Positions 33,584-45,101 of a DNA stretch of 64,000 nt are shown piece by piece. The stretch comes from Amorphophallus konjac (taxonomy: Eukaryota; Streptophyta; Magnoliopsida; Alismatales; Araceae), in NCBI GenBank assembly GCA_022559845.1, contig CM040124.1, positions 65,867,491 through 65,931,490 of the forward strand. Direction: 5' to 3'. Below the pieces are notes generated by a model, which was given only the letters and a program-made list of their open reading frames with translations, made no database searches and was not told the origin of the DNA. The translations under genes were made by a program, and so were the position numbers. Position 1 is the stretch's first letter. Every line of letters begins with the position of its first letter.

Positions 33584-34417
33584 TCAATTTCTATTGGACT
33601 GAGGTCGGCAAAGACCAATCTCCCTTCTGAGTGTTGAAAACATGTCATTACACAAGGACTTGGTGAAAATATCAGCAATTTGATTTAGAGTATCAATAAA
33701 ATGAAGTTCAAAATTTTTCTTAACGACCTCATCTCTAATGAAGTGATGCCTAATCTCAATATACTTAGTCCTAGAGTGCTGGACTAGATTTTTTGCAAGG
33801 TTGATAGTACTAGTGTTATCACACAGAATTGGGACACAACTAAGATCCACTAGGTAGTTTTGGAGTTGGTGTTTAATCTACAACACTTGGGTGCCACAGC
33901 TCCCCGCAGTAACATATTCTGCCTCTGCGGTTGAGAGGGCAACCGAGTGTTGTTTCTTGGAGGCCCAAGAAACTAAACACCCGCCTAGAAACTAGCAATA
34001 TCCACTAGTACTCTTACGATCCAGCTTGCATCCAGCGTAGTCCGCATCAGAATAAGATATAAGAGATAAGTCACATGATGACGGATACCACAATCCTAAA
34101 TCTTGAGTGCCGGCAAGATATCTAAGGATACGTTTGACGGCAATCAAGTGAAATTCTCTAGGACTAGCTTAAAATCTAGCACAAAGGCATATACTAAACT
34201 GGATATCTGGTCGGGATGCAGTCAAGTAAAGCAAAGAGCCGATCATACCTCTATAGATCTTTGCATCCACTAATTTACCATTTTCATCCAAATCCAGTGA
34301 TGTTGTGGTGCTCATAGGAGTTGTAATGATTTTGCTGTTCATCATGTCAAATCTTTTCAGCAGCTCCTTGATGTATTTGGTTTGACTTATGAAGCAACCA
34401 TCTTGTCCTTGGTTGAC
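33584..34417 (-). pseudogene. pol: SIR-B RNase H region, broken
   Basis: RNase H removes RNA from RNA:DNA hybrids during reverse transcription. On the minus strand an SDADYAGCKLDRKS segment is readable near 34000-34050. The last open piece (33850-33584) has LCDNTSTINLAKN, a TKYIEIRHHFIRD segment and an ADIFTK motif, the standard end of copia RNase H. Stops separate these pieces from reverse transcriptase, including one near 33880 where family members have tryptophan. Confidence 0.75.
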
Positions 34418-35200
34418 CTACAAACTGAGAAAGAATTGGAGTTCTCCCATTAGGCTCATCTCAAATTCACTAGTCATGAGGTTAGCAAATTCCTCACATA
34501 TTTCAGATTTAGTAGAACCAAACACAATATCATCAACATAAATTTGAACAATTAAGATGTTCTTACCTTGCTTCTTGGTGAAAAGTATTTGATCTACCTT
34601 ACCTCGTGTGTACCCTTTTTCAATGAGGAACGAGCTTAGTCTCTCATACCAAGCTCTTGGTGCTTGCTTAAGTCCATAAAGTGCCCTGTCTATCTTGTAT
34701 ACAAAATCTGCATGGTTAGAATTTTCAAAGCCAGGGGGCTGCTCAACATAGACTTCTTCTTTGATCAAGCCATTCAAGAAAGCACTTTTCACATCTATTT
34801 GGTACAGCTTTATTCTAAGGGAGCATGCAAAGGTAAGTAAAATTCTAATGGCTTCGAGTCTAGCAACTGGGGCATTAGATTCATCAAAGTCTACCCCAAA
34901 CTCTTGATTATATTCTTGAGCCACCAATCTAGTCTTGTTTCTTATTATCTTGCCATCCTCACTTAGTTTGTTCCTAAAAACCCATTTAGTGCCTATGACA
35001 GATTGTGATGAAGGTCTAGGAACAAGATGCCAAACTTTGTTTCTCTCAAACTGGTTTAACTCGTCTTGCATTGAATTTATCAAGTTTTCATCCTTTAATA
35101 CTTCATCAATATTTTTGGGTTCAAGCTGAGAGACAAGAGCAAGTTGATCTAATTCTTCCACAATTTTAAAATGTGACCTTGTTCTAGGTGGGTCATTCAA
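34418..35200 (-). CDS. pol: SIR-B reverse transcriptase fragment
   Basis: A 260-residue open piece of copia reverse transcriptase, which copies element RNA into DNA. Visible motifs are VIGTKWVFRNK near residues 68-78, QIDVKSAFLNG near 134-144 with the first catalytic aspartate, ALYGLKQAPRAWYERL near 173-188 and the active-site YVDD at 221-224. Catalytic residues are intact. The frame stops after MGELQFFLSL, just before RNase H. The listed methionine is internal to the polyprotein and not a real start. Confidence 0.85.
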   Translation of the reverse strand: MNDPPRTRSHFKIVEELDQLALVSQLEPKNIDEVLKDENLINSMQDELNQFERNKVWHLVPRPSSQSVIGTKWVFRNKLSEDGKIIRNKTRLVAQEYNQEFGVDFDESNAPVARLEAIRILLTFACSLRIKLYQIDVKSAFLNGLIKEEVYVEQPPGFENSNHADFVYKIDRALYGLKQAPRAWYERLSSFLIEKGYTRGKVDQILFTKKQGKNILIVQIYVDDIVFGSTKSEICEEFANLMTSEFEMSLMGELQFFLSL

Positions 35201-35317
35201 GCTACCAATGACATTTTCTAAAGGATGATCATTAAGAATCCTAATGTTTGTAGAATCATTACCTTCTCCTGGAGCTTGATTCCTTACATTGCTTGATTCA
35301 GCTTGGTCACCATCTTC

Positions 35318-35761
35318 TTATGTTTCTTCCAGTGGAGAATCAATCTTGTCCTGCATGCTTAGGAATTCCCTATCTTCATCATTTTTTCTGTAAGAGTTAT
35401 CATTGTTAAAATCATCATGATATTCATCAAAGGAAACATGGGGTGATTCTTCCACAGTTTGACTCTTAATGTTATAAATTCTATAAGCTCTAGATCTATC
35501 AGAATATCCAAGGAATATACCTTCATCGCTCTTGGGCTCGAATTTATCTAAGTCTCTTTTGTCATTGTTGTGGATGAAGCATTTTGACCCAAACACATTC
35601 ATATGTGAGAGAGAGGGTTTTTTACCTTTCAGCAACTCATAAGGAGTCTTTTTGGTGTGTGACCTTACCATAGAGCGGTTGATAATATAACATGCCGAGT
35701 TTACCGTCTCAACCCAAAATTTTCTTGGGAGTTGCCGTTCGGCAAGCATTATTCTTGCCAT
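35318..35761 (-). CDS. pol: SIR-B integrase C-terminal region fragment
   Basis: This open piece follows the integrase core. It has a PRKFWVETVNSACYIINRS segment, the KTPYELLKGKKPSLSHMNVFG segment and GIFLGYSDRSRAYRIYN, all standard in copia integrase C-terminal regions. An acidic linker leads toward reverse transcriptase. It is separated from the core by a TAG at about 35803. Confidence 0.85.
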   Translation of the reverse strand: MARIMLAERQLPRKFWVETVNSACYIINRSMVRSHTKKTPYELLKGKKPSLSHMNVFGSKCFIHNNDKRDLDKFEPKSDEGIFLGYSDRSRAYRIYNIKSQTVEESPHVSFDEYHDDFNNDNSYRKNDEDREFLSMQDKIDSPLEET

Positions 35762-35803
35762 CTCTATGAGTGTTCGGTTTCTTCTTTCAACTACACAGTT
35801 TTG

Positions 35804-36649
35804 CTATGGGGTTCTTGGTGAAGAAAACCGGTGTGAAATACCTTCAGCCCTGCAAAGATTATAGAAGTCAGTATTTTCAAATTCACCACCATGATCAGAT
35901 TGAATGTTGGAGATTTTGAACTCACCGTCTTGCTTTATCTTCATATAGAGTGCCTGAAACTCATCAAAAGCATCATTTTTATGTGTGAGAAAGAAAACCC
36001 ATGTGAACCTAGAAAAGTCATCCACCAAGACGTATCCATATTTTCTACCACTTAAGCTAGCAGTTCTGGTTGGACCAAATAAGTCCATATGAATTAGCTC
36101 GAGTGATTTGGATGATGTATTTTCAGATCTTCCCTTGAAGGATTTTCTTGTTTGTTTGCCTAGGGCACATGCATCACACAATTTGTTTTCTTGTTTAAAA
36201 AATAGTTCAGGCAGACCTTTCACCATTGAATGCTTCAAGAGTTTATGTAAGACATTGTAGCTAGCCTGTCCTAATCTAATATGCCATATCCATGCAAGCT
36301 CAGATTTTGGTGCAGCAAGACAAAGGTTTAAATGAGCAGGATCATCTAAGTCAATCATGTAAACATTGTTGACTCTCTTACCAGAAAATTTTACCTTGTC
36401 AGATTTTGGTTCAAAAATTTTGCATTCATGAGAGTCAAACAACACTTTGTAACCCTTATCACACAATTGACTTATACTAAGCAGGTTGTATTTCAAACCT
36501 TCAACTAGCAGCACGTTACAAATGGAGTTGGAGAGATTCTTATCTACATTACCTGTTCCAATGATTTTTCCCTTGTTGTTCCCTCCAAATGTGACGTATC
36601 CTCCTTCCTTTTCCTCCAAGAGACAAAATTTTGATTTGTCTCCAGTCAT
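35804..36649 (-). CDS. pol: SIR-B protease end, GAG-pre-integrase and integrase core
   Basis: The protease motif DSG lies just upstream (about 36672-36680), preceded by a TGA where tryptophan is expected. The piece then has SRHMTGD-type sequence, the GAG-pre-integrase zinc-binding pattern (H and H, then CDAC) and the integrase core with D in IHMDLFGP and D in SDHGGEF; the third acidic residue is in VVERRN beyond the stop. It ends at PRTP followed by TAG where other copia elements have glutamine. Confidence 0.85.
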   Translation of the reverse strand: MTGDKSKFCLLEEKEGGYVTFGGNNKGKIIGTGNVDKNLSNSICNVLLVEGLKYNLLSISQLCDKGYKVLFDSHECKIFEPKSDKVKFSGKRVNNVYMIDLDDPAHLNLCLAAPKSELAWIWHIRLGQASYNVLHKLLKHSMVKGLPELFFKQENKLCDACALGKQTRKSFKGRSENTSSKSLELIHMDLFGPTRTASLSGRKYGYVLVDDFSRFTWVFFLTHKNDAFDEFQALYMKIKQDGEFKISNIQSDHGGEFENTDFYNLCRAEGISHRFSSPRTP

Positions 36650-36718
36650 GTGTCTTGAACAGCCGCTATCAAGGTATCACCTGTTATGCATGCTTGCAAG
36701 ACATTCCTACACAAGCAA

Positions 36719-37761
36719 TTAAGTAATGGTGTTTGGAACCCAACCAAATTTGGGTCCCATCAAACTGTTCAAAATTTCAAAATATGAAACCATTTCTTTT
36801 GGAATCCAAACCTTCTTAACATTCATGTTTTGTTTGCTTAGAGGAGGGGTTTGATTTTTCTTTTCAATCTTGACATTCATTTTCTGTTTGGAGGCTCTTG
36901 GTTGGAGTTTGTGGAAGTTTGCTTCTTAAGCCATTGAGGCAGTTGGTTGGTTTTGGGTTGAAAATGATTGTTTTGCCACCTATGAGATTGATGCATACAG
37001 AAATCACAATTGCCCCAAAAATATGGTGGTGTCAACCTATGGCAGTGTCGACCTGTGTGAAATTGTTTGGCGGTATGAATGTTTGATGGCCAATGTGGTG
37101 TCGACATGTGTTGTGGGGAAGGTTGACTTTTCTTAGGCTTTTGAGCAATCTTTTTGGGGATTTCAGTGGCTTCTTCTTCAACCTTTTCTTTTCCTTTCTT
37201 CTTTTATTTTTGCTGGTTTTGTGTGGGAGTTATGTTTGAGGTGGAAGCTTCGGAAGATGAAACAAATGTGACAGTTTTTAACCCAATTGGTCTTTTGTTT
37301 GTAAGTTCAAAACCTAACCCTTCCTTATTGAAGTTTATTCTAGTACCTAGCAATGCATCTAGGTTTTCTTTTCCATCCATAATTTTTTTCTAAAGATTGT
37401 TGTTTGTCCTTTAACTCTTTTTGTAGGTTTTCTATGTTTTGCAAGAGTTGAGTGTTGACATGTTTGACAGCTTCATACTTCTCATTGCTTAATTTGCTAT
37501 CCTTTTCATAGGTTTGCATTTTGAGTTTCATGCTGTCAATTTCATTCCTTAAGTCCTCATTTTCAGTTTCCAAGTCAGCCATTTCTTTTCTTCCCTCTTC
37601 CAAATCCTCAATCATTTTCTTAAGATCTTCAATTTCAGTTTCAAGTTGAGTATTCTTATCATTCATATCATGATCATGCACAAACAAGTTAATTTTCTTT
37701 TTCAATGATTTATTCTACTTTTTGTACACGTCATATTTTTTCATGAGTTGTATATATGTTT
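36719..37761 (-). pseudogene. gag: SIR-B gag, C-terminal part, right up to the GYP-A insertion
   Basis: It starts at the GYP-A junction (37761) with a coiled-coil stretch of about 120 residues (KKKINLFVHDHD onward). After a frameshift near 37380 come a degenerate zinc-knuckle-like CDFC...H segment near 37030 and GPKFGWVP. The gag stop is TAA at 36719-36721, a few codons after WVP, with protease in the same frame beyond it. Confidence 0.75.
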
Positions 37762-38619
37762 TGTCACGCCCCGAACCGATAGCAGCGAAACGTGTCGTTT
37801 ACTCGGAACGTGGCAGTTAAACAGTCATGTCAATCAGAGCATAGTCATTTCCACAAAACACAATTTGGACAAATAACAAATTTCATTTCAAATATAAGTT
37901 TATTACATATTCGGGCCCATAATAAACGAAAATACTCAATAAAGAAAAACTACAATGAGACATAAGACGCAAGATAACCAGACTAGACAGTTCATCTAAA
38001 TGTCAGAGTTCTCTTCACTCTTGCCCTTGCCCATCATGTTCGGTCTCGCCATCACTAAGGTCATTACCTGAAAAATATTGGAAAACGCAGGGTGACCGAA
38101 CGCTCAGTATGACTTAATATATCATGTTCCAAGCTAGCTTTAAGTCAATTACAGTTTAACATGCTCTTGAAGGTCATGCGAGATATAGAAATAGAGAACT
38201 ACAGTGATACGAGATAAATTCAAGAACTAGAAAAAATGAGTAAGCAAGATGCTGGATAAACTCATGAAGAGTAAGGACAATGATAATCAAGAGAGTATAG
38301 CAAGATCTTAACAAGTACTTTCTCAAGCTAGATCAAGAGCATTCATGAGGAAATATAACATTCATCTCTCTATGACGAACACTATCACGAGAGCTTCAAG
38401 GTATCCAGTATTATGAATGATCTTCATGACAAGATAGCGAGTACTATCAATGGGATAATTCAAGAACATTTATGATGATCGATATAGAAGTAGAACAATT
38501 ACTTTTACAAGCACTATATAGCATTTGCCAAGACACTAAGGGAATATCACGATGATATGATAACCCCTCCAATAAGGTAATTCAAGATCTTTTCATGACG
38601 AACAATTAGTTGTAGAAAG

Positions 38620-38767
38620 GTGTACTATGATGGCAATTACTCCCGATCATCACTATCACGAGAGCGTTTACACACCTAGCACTATATAGGATTGTGTACT
38701 AAGATGGCAATTACTCCCGATCATCACTATCACGAGAGCGTTTGCACATCTAGCACTATATAGGATT
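38620..38767. repeat. 74-base tandem duplication in the GYP-A LTR
   Basis: Two copies with period 74, each from GTGTACTA to ACTATATAGGATT. The 5' LTR has the same pair from 43945, so the duplication is older than this insertion. Confidence 0.85.
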
Positions 38768-40242
38768 GGCCAATGCACTAAGTGGAAAATCATGACGATA
38801 TGACCACCCCTCATGGAAATAAGTTATAGACGACTATAGGTGGTGAATGCCAGCACCCGATCATCGTATACCGGTAACGTTTGGACTTTGCCTCGCCCAA
38901 TAGGGTCAGATCAGGACCCGTAGCATTTAAAATGTCATTTTAGTGGGACCCATAGCCCCTGACATTTAGTGTAGACTAATTCCATATTAATGGCCAAGAA
39001 TTTCAATGATCAAGCATGTAAGAACATTAAGATAGATTTCATGGAACATAGAGTTCAAGGATAGAACTTGTAATAAGGATGATATATCAATAAACCATAT
39101 GAAAACCATGACATTCTGAAAATTCTGGGTGATTAGGTACAACCAGCTTAGTCGACCTTGAGAGAATCCAAGGCTTCGAGGAGACTTACGGAGGTCCCAA
39201 TGACTAACTTGCCAGTCCGAAGGAACGGAATTACCAACGGAGGGCTCGTATGTCACCGAGAGTTGAGGTATATAATGTGAACCAATCATGAAACATGGAC
39301 TCCATCTACAGATGTGAGATGAGAGTGCCAAAAGACCCGAGGTATGGGTCAAAACCGGAAGAAAACGGTGAGAACATGAATGCGTTAATTATAGAATTCA
39401 CGTCCATCCAATTCTATATTTAACTATAATTAAATAAACTTATATTAATTGACGCTCGTGGGTGGCGTCATTTATTAATTAGCGCCCTCTTGGAGGGACG
39501 TTAATTTTATGATTTTTAACTTAATTCATTTAACAAGAATTCACATTAATATCTATTTAATTGAATAATTTCAAAAATATACATTCAAAGACATATTTAT
39601 TTATATAAAATAATTTAGAAAAATAGAATATATGATAATTAGGAGAAAAATTCAAGGATTCCAAATATATACTTTTTATAATTTTATGTTGCATAGTTTA
39701 GTAGATATGGATTTTCAAATATATAATTACAAGTTATATATATATATATATATTAAATAAGTCAACGACCTTGCACGATGCCGTCAAAAGAATTTGACGC
39801 CATTGAGCTTATCGTCATTTCAATAAAAGTGTCGATCTTCAAACCTCCTGTTCTCGACGTACACATGTCGGAATCACGCGTTCTATATATCGAAATGACG
39901 GGCTCGAAAAATTCTACCTAACTGGACGTTCAAAGTAATTTTTCGTTGAGAGATGGGGGATCTTGAGATAAAGGGCACAAAAAATGATGCAACCACTCTC
40001 ACTATCTCGGACTCTACCCCAATAACGCGCCCATAAAATTTCATTGCCAAAGGATGCTCCGGCGTCTACTAACAAGTTATTAAGGTAAAAACTTCATAAC
40101 AGACTGCTACATTGTTAACTAAAACAACGTAATATCATAATATCATGTAGGTGATGCTTAATATTGAGGCAGAACTATCGAGATCATGCTTGATTGATCG
40201 CTTAATAATTTGGCTTGGGAGATTGTCTACCTTTGGGTCACT

Positions 40243-40509
40243 TCAACGGTGAAGAAGGACAAACAAGAGAAGAATAATAGCAGAAGAAGAAGAAGCCTTT
40301 TCTGCAACAACGGCTGCAGCCTTCGCGTAACAAGAAGGGATGAAGACGTTGGCAGCAAGGGAAGAAGAAGCCTTGTGCTTCTCCACTCCAGCGACGTCTA
40401 CAGCAGTAGCAGCCACAGCCTCCTTATAAGCCTCCTCCTCTAGGAAGAAGCAGAGAAAGAGAATAGAATTCTCTTCCCCCACGTACAGCCAACGAAGAAA
40501 AATCTCCAA
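40243..40509 (-). CDS. Small ORF in the GYP-A LTR leader, unknown
   Basis: It encodes 88 residues and starts about 60 bases downstream of the minus-strand TATA box. The equivalent frame is open in the other LTR (45565-45831) with a handful of substitutions. The sequence has a hydrophobic start (LFLCFFLEEE) and end (IILLLFVLL) and an alanine-rich middle. It resembles no family I know. It could be an upstream ORF in the element's RNA or chance. Confidence 0.3.
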   Translation of the reverse strand: MEIFLRWLYVGEENSILFLCFFLEEEAYKEAVAATAVDVAGVEKHKASSSLAANVFIPSCYAKAAAVVAEKASSSSAIILLLFVLLHR

Positions 40510-40568
40510 GAGATTAGCAGGACGTCGTTGAAGAAAAAGAGCCCAGCAAGTTGGCTCGATGGAAGGGG

Positions 40569-40576
40569 TATTTATA
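40569..40576 (-). promoter_or_regulatory. GYP-A 3' LTR TATA box
   Basis: Minus strand TATAAATA within GCCTATAAATACCCC. The copy in the 5' LTR is 45891-45898; that one would drive the element. Confidence 0.65.
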
Positions 40577-41160
40577 GGCTAGAGAATCCTAATGAGTGTA
40601 GAAGTTTGATTAGGATCCTATTACTGTCCAAACTTCCCTACGTGTTTATCCCATCTCGACGAACACCAACCTTCATCCGAGTTCGAACGAAATACGGCAA
40701 CGGGTTTCCTTATTTTCACTCTTAGGGAAATGGCGACTGAGACAAGGGCACGTTTTCAGTAAATAGCCCCTTCGTATGCAATCTTCATTTCATTAAATAG
40801 CGCCTTAACTAGGGTCGCCTTTTACTTTTCTATATTTAGCCACTTTACTTCTAATTTTCCTTGGTATGAATTAGCGCCCATGCACATGGGCGTTGTTATT
40901 TTAAATAGCGCCCATGTGAAGGGCGTTGTATTCCTATTATCCTCGCATTATTTCGAATTATTATTACCCTTACCCTATTAACGTATGAAAATGGCGCCCA
41001 TGACAGCGGCGTCATTCCTATAATTGGCGCATTTGCGAAGGGTCTTCAATTAATGAAATAGCGCCTTAAGAGAGGGCGTTGTTTTATTTTGGCCCATTTG
41101 TTATTCGTTTTAAGTGTAAGGCCCATTTGGCGTATATAATATATATATATATGTGTGTGT

Positions 41161-41317
<157 letters not shown>

Positions 41318-41776
41318 TTTTGTATATATATATGTCCTCATGGGTTAAATGGGTTGGGTTATAATATATTTATATATATATTATGTATAACTGTTTTAAT
41401 GCAAAGGCCCACTAATTATATTTAGTAGACTAATAGTTTTATCTAATTGGTAGAACTTTATATACATACTTTATTTCCTTTAACTTTATTTATTTGTATA
41501 TCTTATTTATTTTGCATTGTTGTCTCGGGTATCAGAGTCGGGTTTGATCCTATGAAAATCTTTATATATATGTGTACGTATTTATTCTTGAATTATAAGT
41601 TTAATTTTAAACTAAAATAGATAATGGTTATACTAATTCTGATTTATTTACTTATATTGTTGTTAACGTTTAGCTAATTATCACTTTTATTTTATCAAAA
41701 TTTAATTTTTATGACGAATATCTATAGTTATTATATATATATATATATATTATATTTAAATTTTCGGGGTGCTACA

Positions 41777-41788
41777 CCCTCCCCCACT
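41777..41788 (-). other. GYP-A polypurine tract
   Basis: Minus strand AGTGGGGGAGGG ends exactly at the 3' LTR. It is the expected primer for plus-strand DNA synthesis. Confidence 0.8.
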
Positions 41789-41919
41789 TAAAAGAATTTG
41801 GTCCCCAAATTCACATAGTTTTCTTTCCAAAATTTGTGAGGTAAGATCACCATATCTAAAGCATGTATTCTGGCTAGATCATTCACATATCATGCTAAGT
41901 ACTTAAGGTCATATCCGAT

Positions 41920-42879
41920 TCATGCAAGTTTTAGATGAGATAAGTTTATATGGTTACCTTCCGTTGCTTGCGGTACTTCTTCCTTTAAGAATAGACATCG
42001 AGTAATTTTGTGATCTCTGCTTCCACAACGGATGTATTTTCCAAGTTTATACCAACACTCGTCTGAATTGTGCCTTCCCTTCTTGCAATGCTTGCATTTC
42101 CCCTTGGCCGGAACAATTTGTCGATCATTATTCCGAGGTTTCTTATTTTCATAGAATTTGTTGCCTCCATTAAATCTCTTCTTGCCATTCACATTTTTCT
42201 TGTTCTTAGATCCATTTGGTAAGTCCTTCTTGGCGGCCTTTCCTTTGATTCTTTCCATCATATCCATAGCATCTTCCAAGAGTTGAGCTTTTCTAACCAT
42301 CTCCGTATATGTTTGAATTTCTAGTGGAGCTAGTTGAGGTATAAGTTCCACCTTCAAGCCATTCATAAATCTCTTTGCTCTCATTTTCTCTGTGCAAACC
42401 AAGTGTGGTGCATATCGGGCCAATCTAGAAAATCTCACTTCATACTCGGCGACTGACAGACTACATTGCTTCAAAGTCATAAATTCCATAGCTTTCTTCT
42501 CGCGAATTCTTTCTGAGAAATACTTCTCGTTAAAGAGTTCTAAAAACTCGTCCCAAGAAACTTAATCGTTAGGCAAAATGGCTTCCACGGATCCCCACCA
42601 TACTCGGGCATCATTCTCTAATTGATATGTTCCTAATAGTACCTTCTCTTCATCGGTGCATTGCGTCACCTTAAAGGTCCTCTCTATTTCTTGCACCCAA
42701 TTCTCCGCTTCATCCGGGTCAGTCGACCCACTAAACTTAGGGGGATTTATCTTTTGAAACTTCCGATGCAAATCCCCGGCTCCATGCCGTGCTCCACCTT
42801 GTGCAACTTGTTGCAAGGCTTACGTTAAACCCTGGACAGTGCGTTGCATCTCTTTCCACTGAGCTCTCTCAGCGGCCAT
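41920..42879 (-). pseudogene. gag: GYP-A gag, chromovirus-like, with two stops
   Basis: A single frame from ATG 42879 to the stop at 41920, about 320 codons, with in-frame TAA at about 42831 and 42562. The motifs are those of the Ty3/gypsy retrotransposon gag family: PPKFSGSTDPDEAENWVQEIE, an ARVWW segment, then DEFLELFNEKYFSE across the second stop, then LAPLEIQTYTEMVRKAQLLE. At the C-terminus there is one intact CX2CX4HX4C knuckle (CKHC...H...C) and a second lacking its first cysteine (RCGSRDH...C). This resembles Del/Tekay-type chromovirus gag. It is the only gene of the element; pol must come from elsewhere. Confidence 0.85.
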
Positions 42880-43068
42880 TCTAGCCTACAAGAATAAGGT
42901 TTGGATTAATGATATTCATATCTCGGCAGGTATCTAATACGAATGTAACATATTTTATCATTTAACCCACAGCTCTACCCAAATCTCACGGGGTTCCTAT
43001 AGGATAACTGACAAGGAGAACTCAATCTAGGACTTGGACTTAAGGACCTAGGGATTTAGAAAGCCTAG

Positions 43069-43080
43069 GCTCTGATACCA
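43069..43080 (-). other. GYP-A primer-binding site (initiator Met tRNA)
   Basis: Minus strand TGGTATCAGAGC, five bases from the end of the 5' LTR. Confidence 0.85.
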
Positions 43081-43085
43081 CCTTC

Positions 43086-45055
43086 TGTCATGCCCCGAAC
43101 CGATAGCAGCGGAACGTGTCGTTTGCTCGTAACGTGGCAGCTAAACAGTCATGTCAATCAGAGCATAGTCATTTCCACAAAACACAATTTGGACAAATAA
43201 CAAATTTCATTTCAAATATAAGTTCTTTACATATTCGGGCCCATAATAAACGAAAATACTCAATAAAGAAAAACTACAATGAGACATAAGACGCAAGATA
43301 ACCAGACTAGACGGTTCATCTAGATGTCAGAGTTCTCTTCACTCTTGCCCTTGCCCATCATGTTCGGTCTCGCCATCACTAAGGTCATTACCTGAAAAAT
43401 ATTGGAAAACGCAGGGTGAGCAAACGCTCAGTATGACTTAATATCTCATGCTCCAAGCTAGCTTTTTGTCAATTACAGTTTAACATGCTCATGAAGGTCA
43501 TGCGAGATATAGAAATCGAGAACTATAATGATACGAGATAAATTCAAGAACTAGAAAAAAATGAGTAAGCAGGATGCTAGATAAACTCATGAAGAGTAAG
43601 GACAATGATAATCAAGTGAGTATAGCAAGATCTTAACAAGTACTTTCTCAAGCTAGGTCAAGAGCATTCATGAGGAAATATATCATTCATCTCTCTATGA
43701 CGAACACTATCACGAGAGCTTCAAGGTATCCAGTATTATGAAGGATCTTCATGATAAGATAGCGAGTACTATCAATGGGATAATTCAAGAACATTTATGA
43801 TGATCGATATAGAAGTAGAACAATTACTTCTACAAGCACTATATAGCATTTGCCAAGACACTAAGGGAATATCACGACGATATCATAACCCCTCCAATAA
43901 GGCAATTCAAGATCTTTTCATGATGAACAATTAGTTGTAGAAAGGTGTACTATGATGGCAATTACTCCCGATCATCACTATCACGAGAGCGTTTGCACAC
44001 CTAGCACTATATAGGATTGTGTACTAAGATGGCAATTACTCCCGATCATCACTATCAAGAGAGCGTTTGCACATCTAGCACTATATAGGATTCGCCAATG
44101 CACTAAGGGGAAAATCACGACGATATGACCACCCGTCATGGAAATAAGTTATAGACGACTATAGGTGGTGAATGCCAGCACCCGATCATCGTATACCGGT
44201 AACGTTTGGACTTTGCCTCGCCCAATAGGGTCAGATCAGGACCCATAGCATTTAAAATGTCATTTTAGTGGGACCCATAGCCCTGACATTTAGTCTAGAC
44301 TAATTCCATATTAATGGCCAAGAATTTCAATGATCAAGCATGTAAGAACATTAAGATAGATTTCATGGAACATAGAGTTCAAGGATAGAACTTGTAATAA
44401 GGATGATATATCAATAAACCATATGAAAACCATGACATTCTAGAAATTCTGGGTGATTAGGTACAACCAGCTCAGTCGGCCTTGAGGGAATCCAAGGCTG
44501 CCAGGAGACTTACGGAGGTCCCAATGACTAACTTGCCAGTCCGAAGGAACGGAATGTCCAACGGAGGGCTCGTATGTTTCCGAGAGTTGAGGTATATAAC
44601 GTGAACCAATCATGAAACATGGACTTCATCTACGGACGTGAGATGAGAGTGCCAAAAGACCCGAGGTATGGGTCAAAACCGGAAGAAAACGGTGAGAACA
44701 TGAATGCGTTAATTATAGAATTCACGTTCATCCAATTCTATAATTAACTATAATTAAATAAACTTATATTAATTGACGCCCGTGGGTGGCGTCATTTATT
44801 AATTAGCGTCCTCTTGGAGGGACGTTAATTTTATGATTTTTAACTTAATTCATTTAACAAGAATTCACATTAATATCTATTTAATTGAATAATTTCAAAA
44901 ATATACATTCAAAGATATATTTATTTATATAAAATAATTTATAAAAATAGAATATATGATAATTAGGAGAAAATTTCAAGGATTCCAAAAATATATTTTA
45001 TATAATTTTATGTTGCATAGTTTAGTAGATATGGATTTTCAAAGATATAATTACA

Positions 45056-45101
<46 letters not shown>

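Larger units (their letters stand above)
39450..41085. repeat. Inverted-repeat units in the GYP-A 3' LTR
   Basis: About ten units. Clear ones: TGACGC at 39450 with GCGTCA at 39465; CGCCCATG at 40875 with CATGGGCG at 40885; CGCCC at 40909 with GGGCG at 40921; GCGCC with GGGCGTT near 41061-41082. AT-rich DNA, often AAAT or AATTA, flanks the units. The 5' LTR has the same set (44776 onward and about 46120-46400). Confidence 0.8.
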
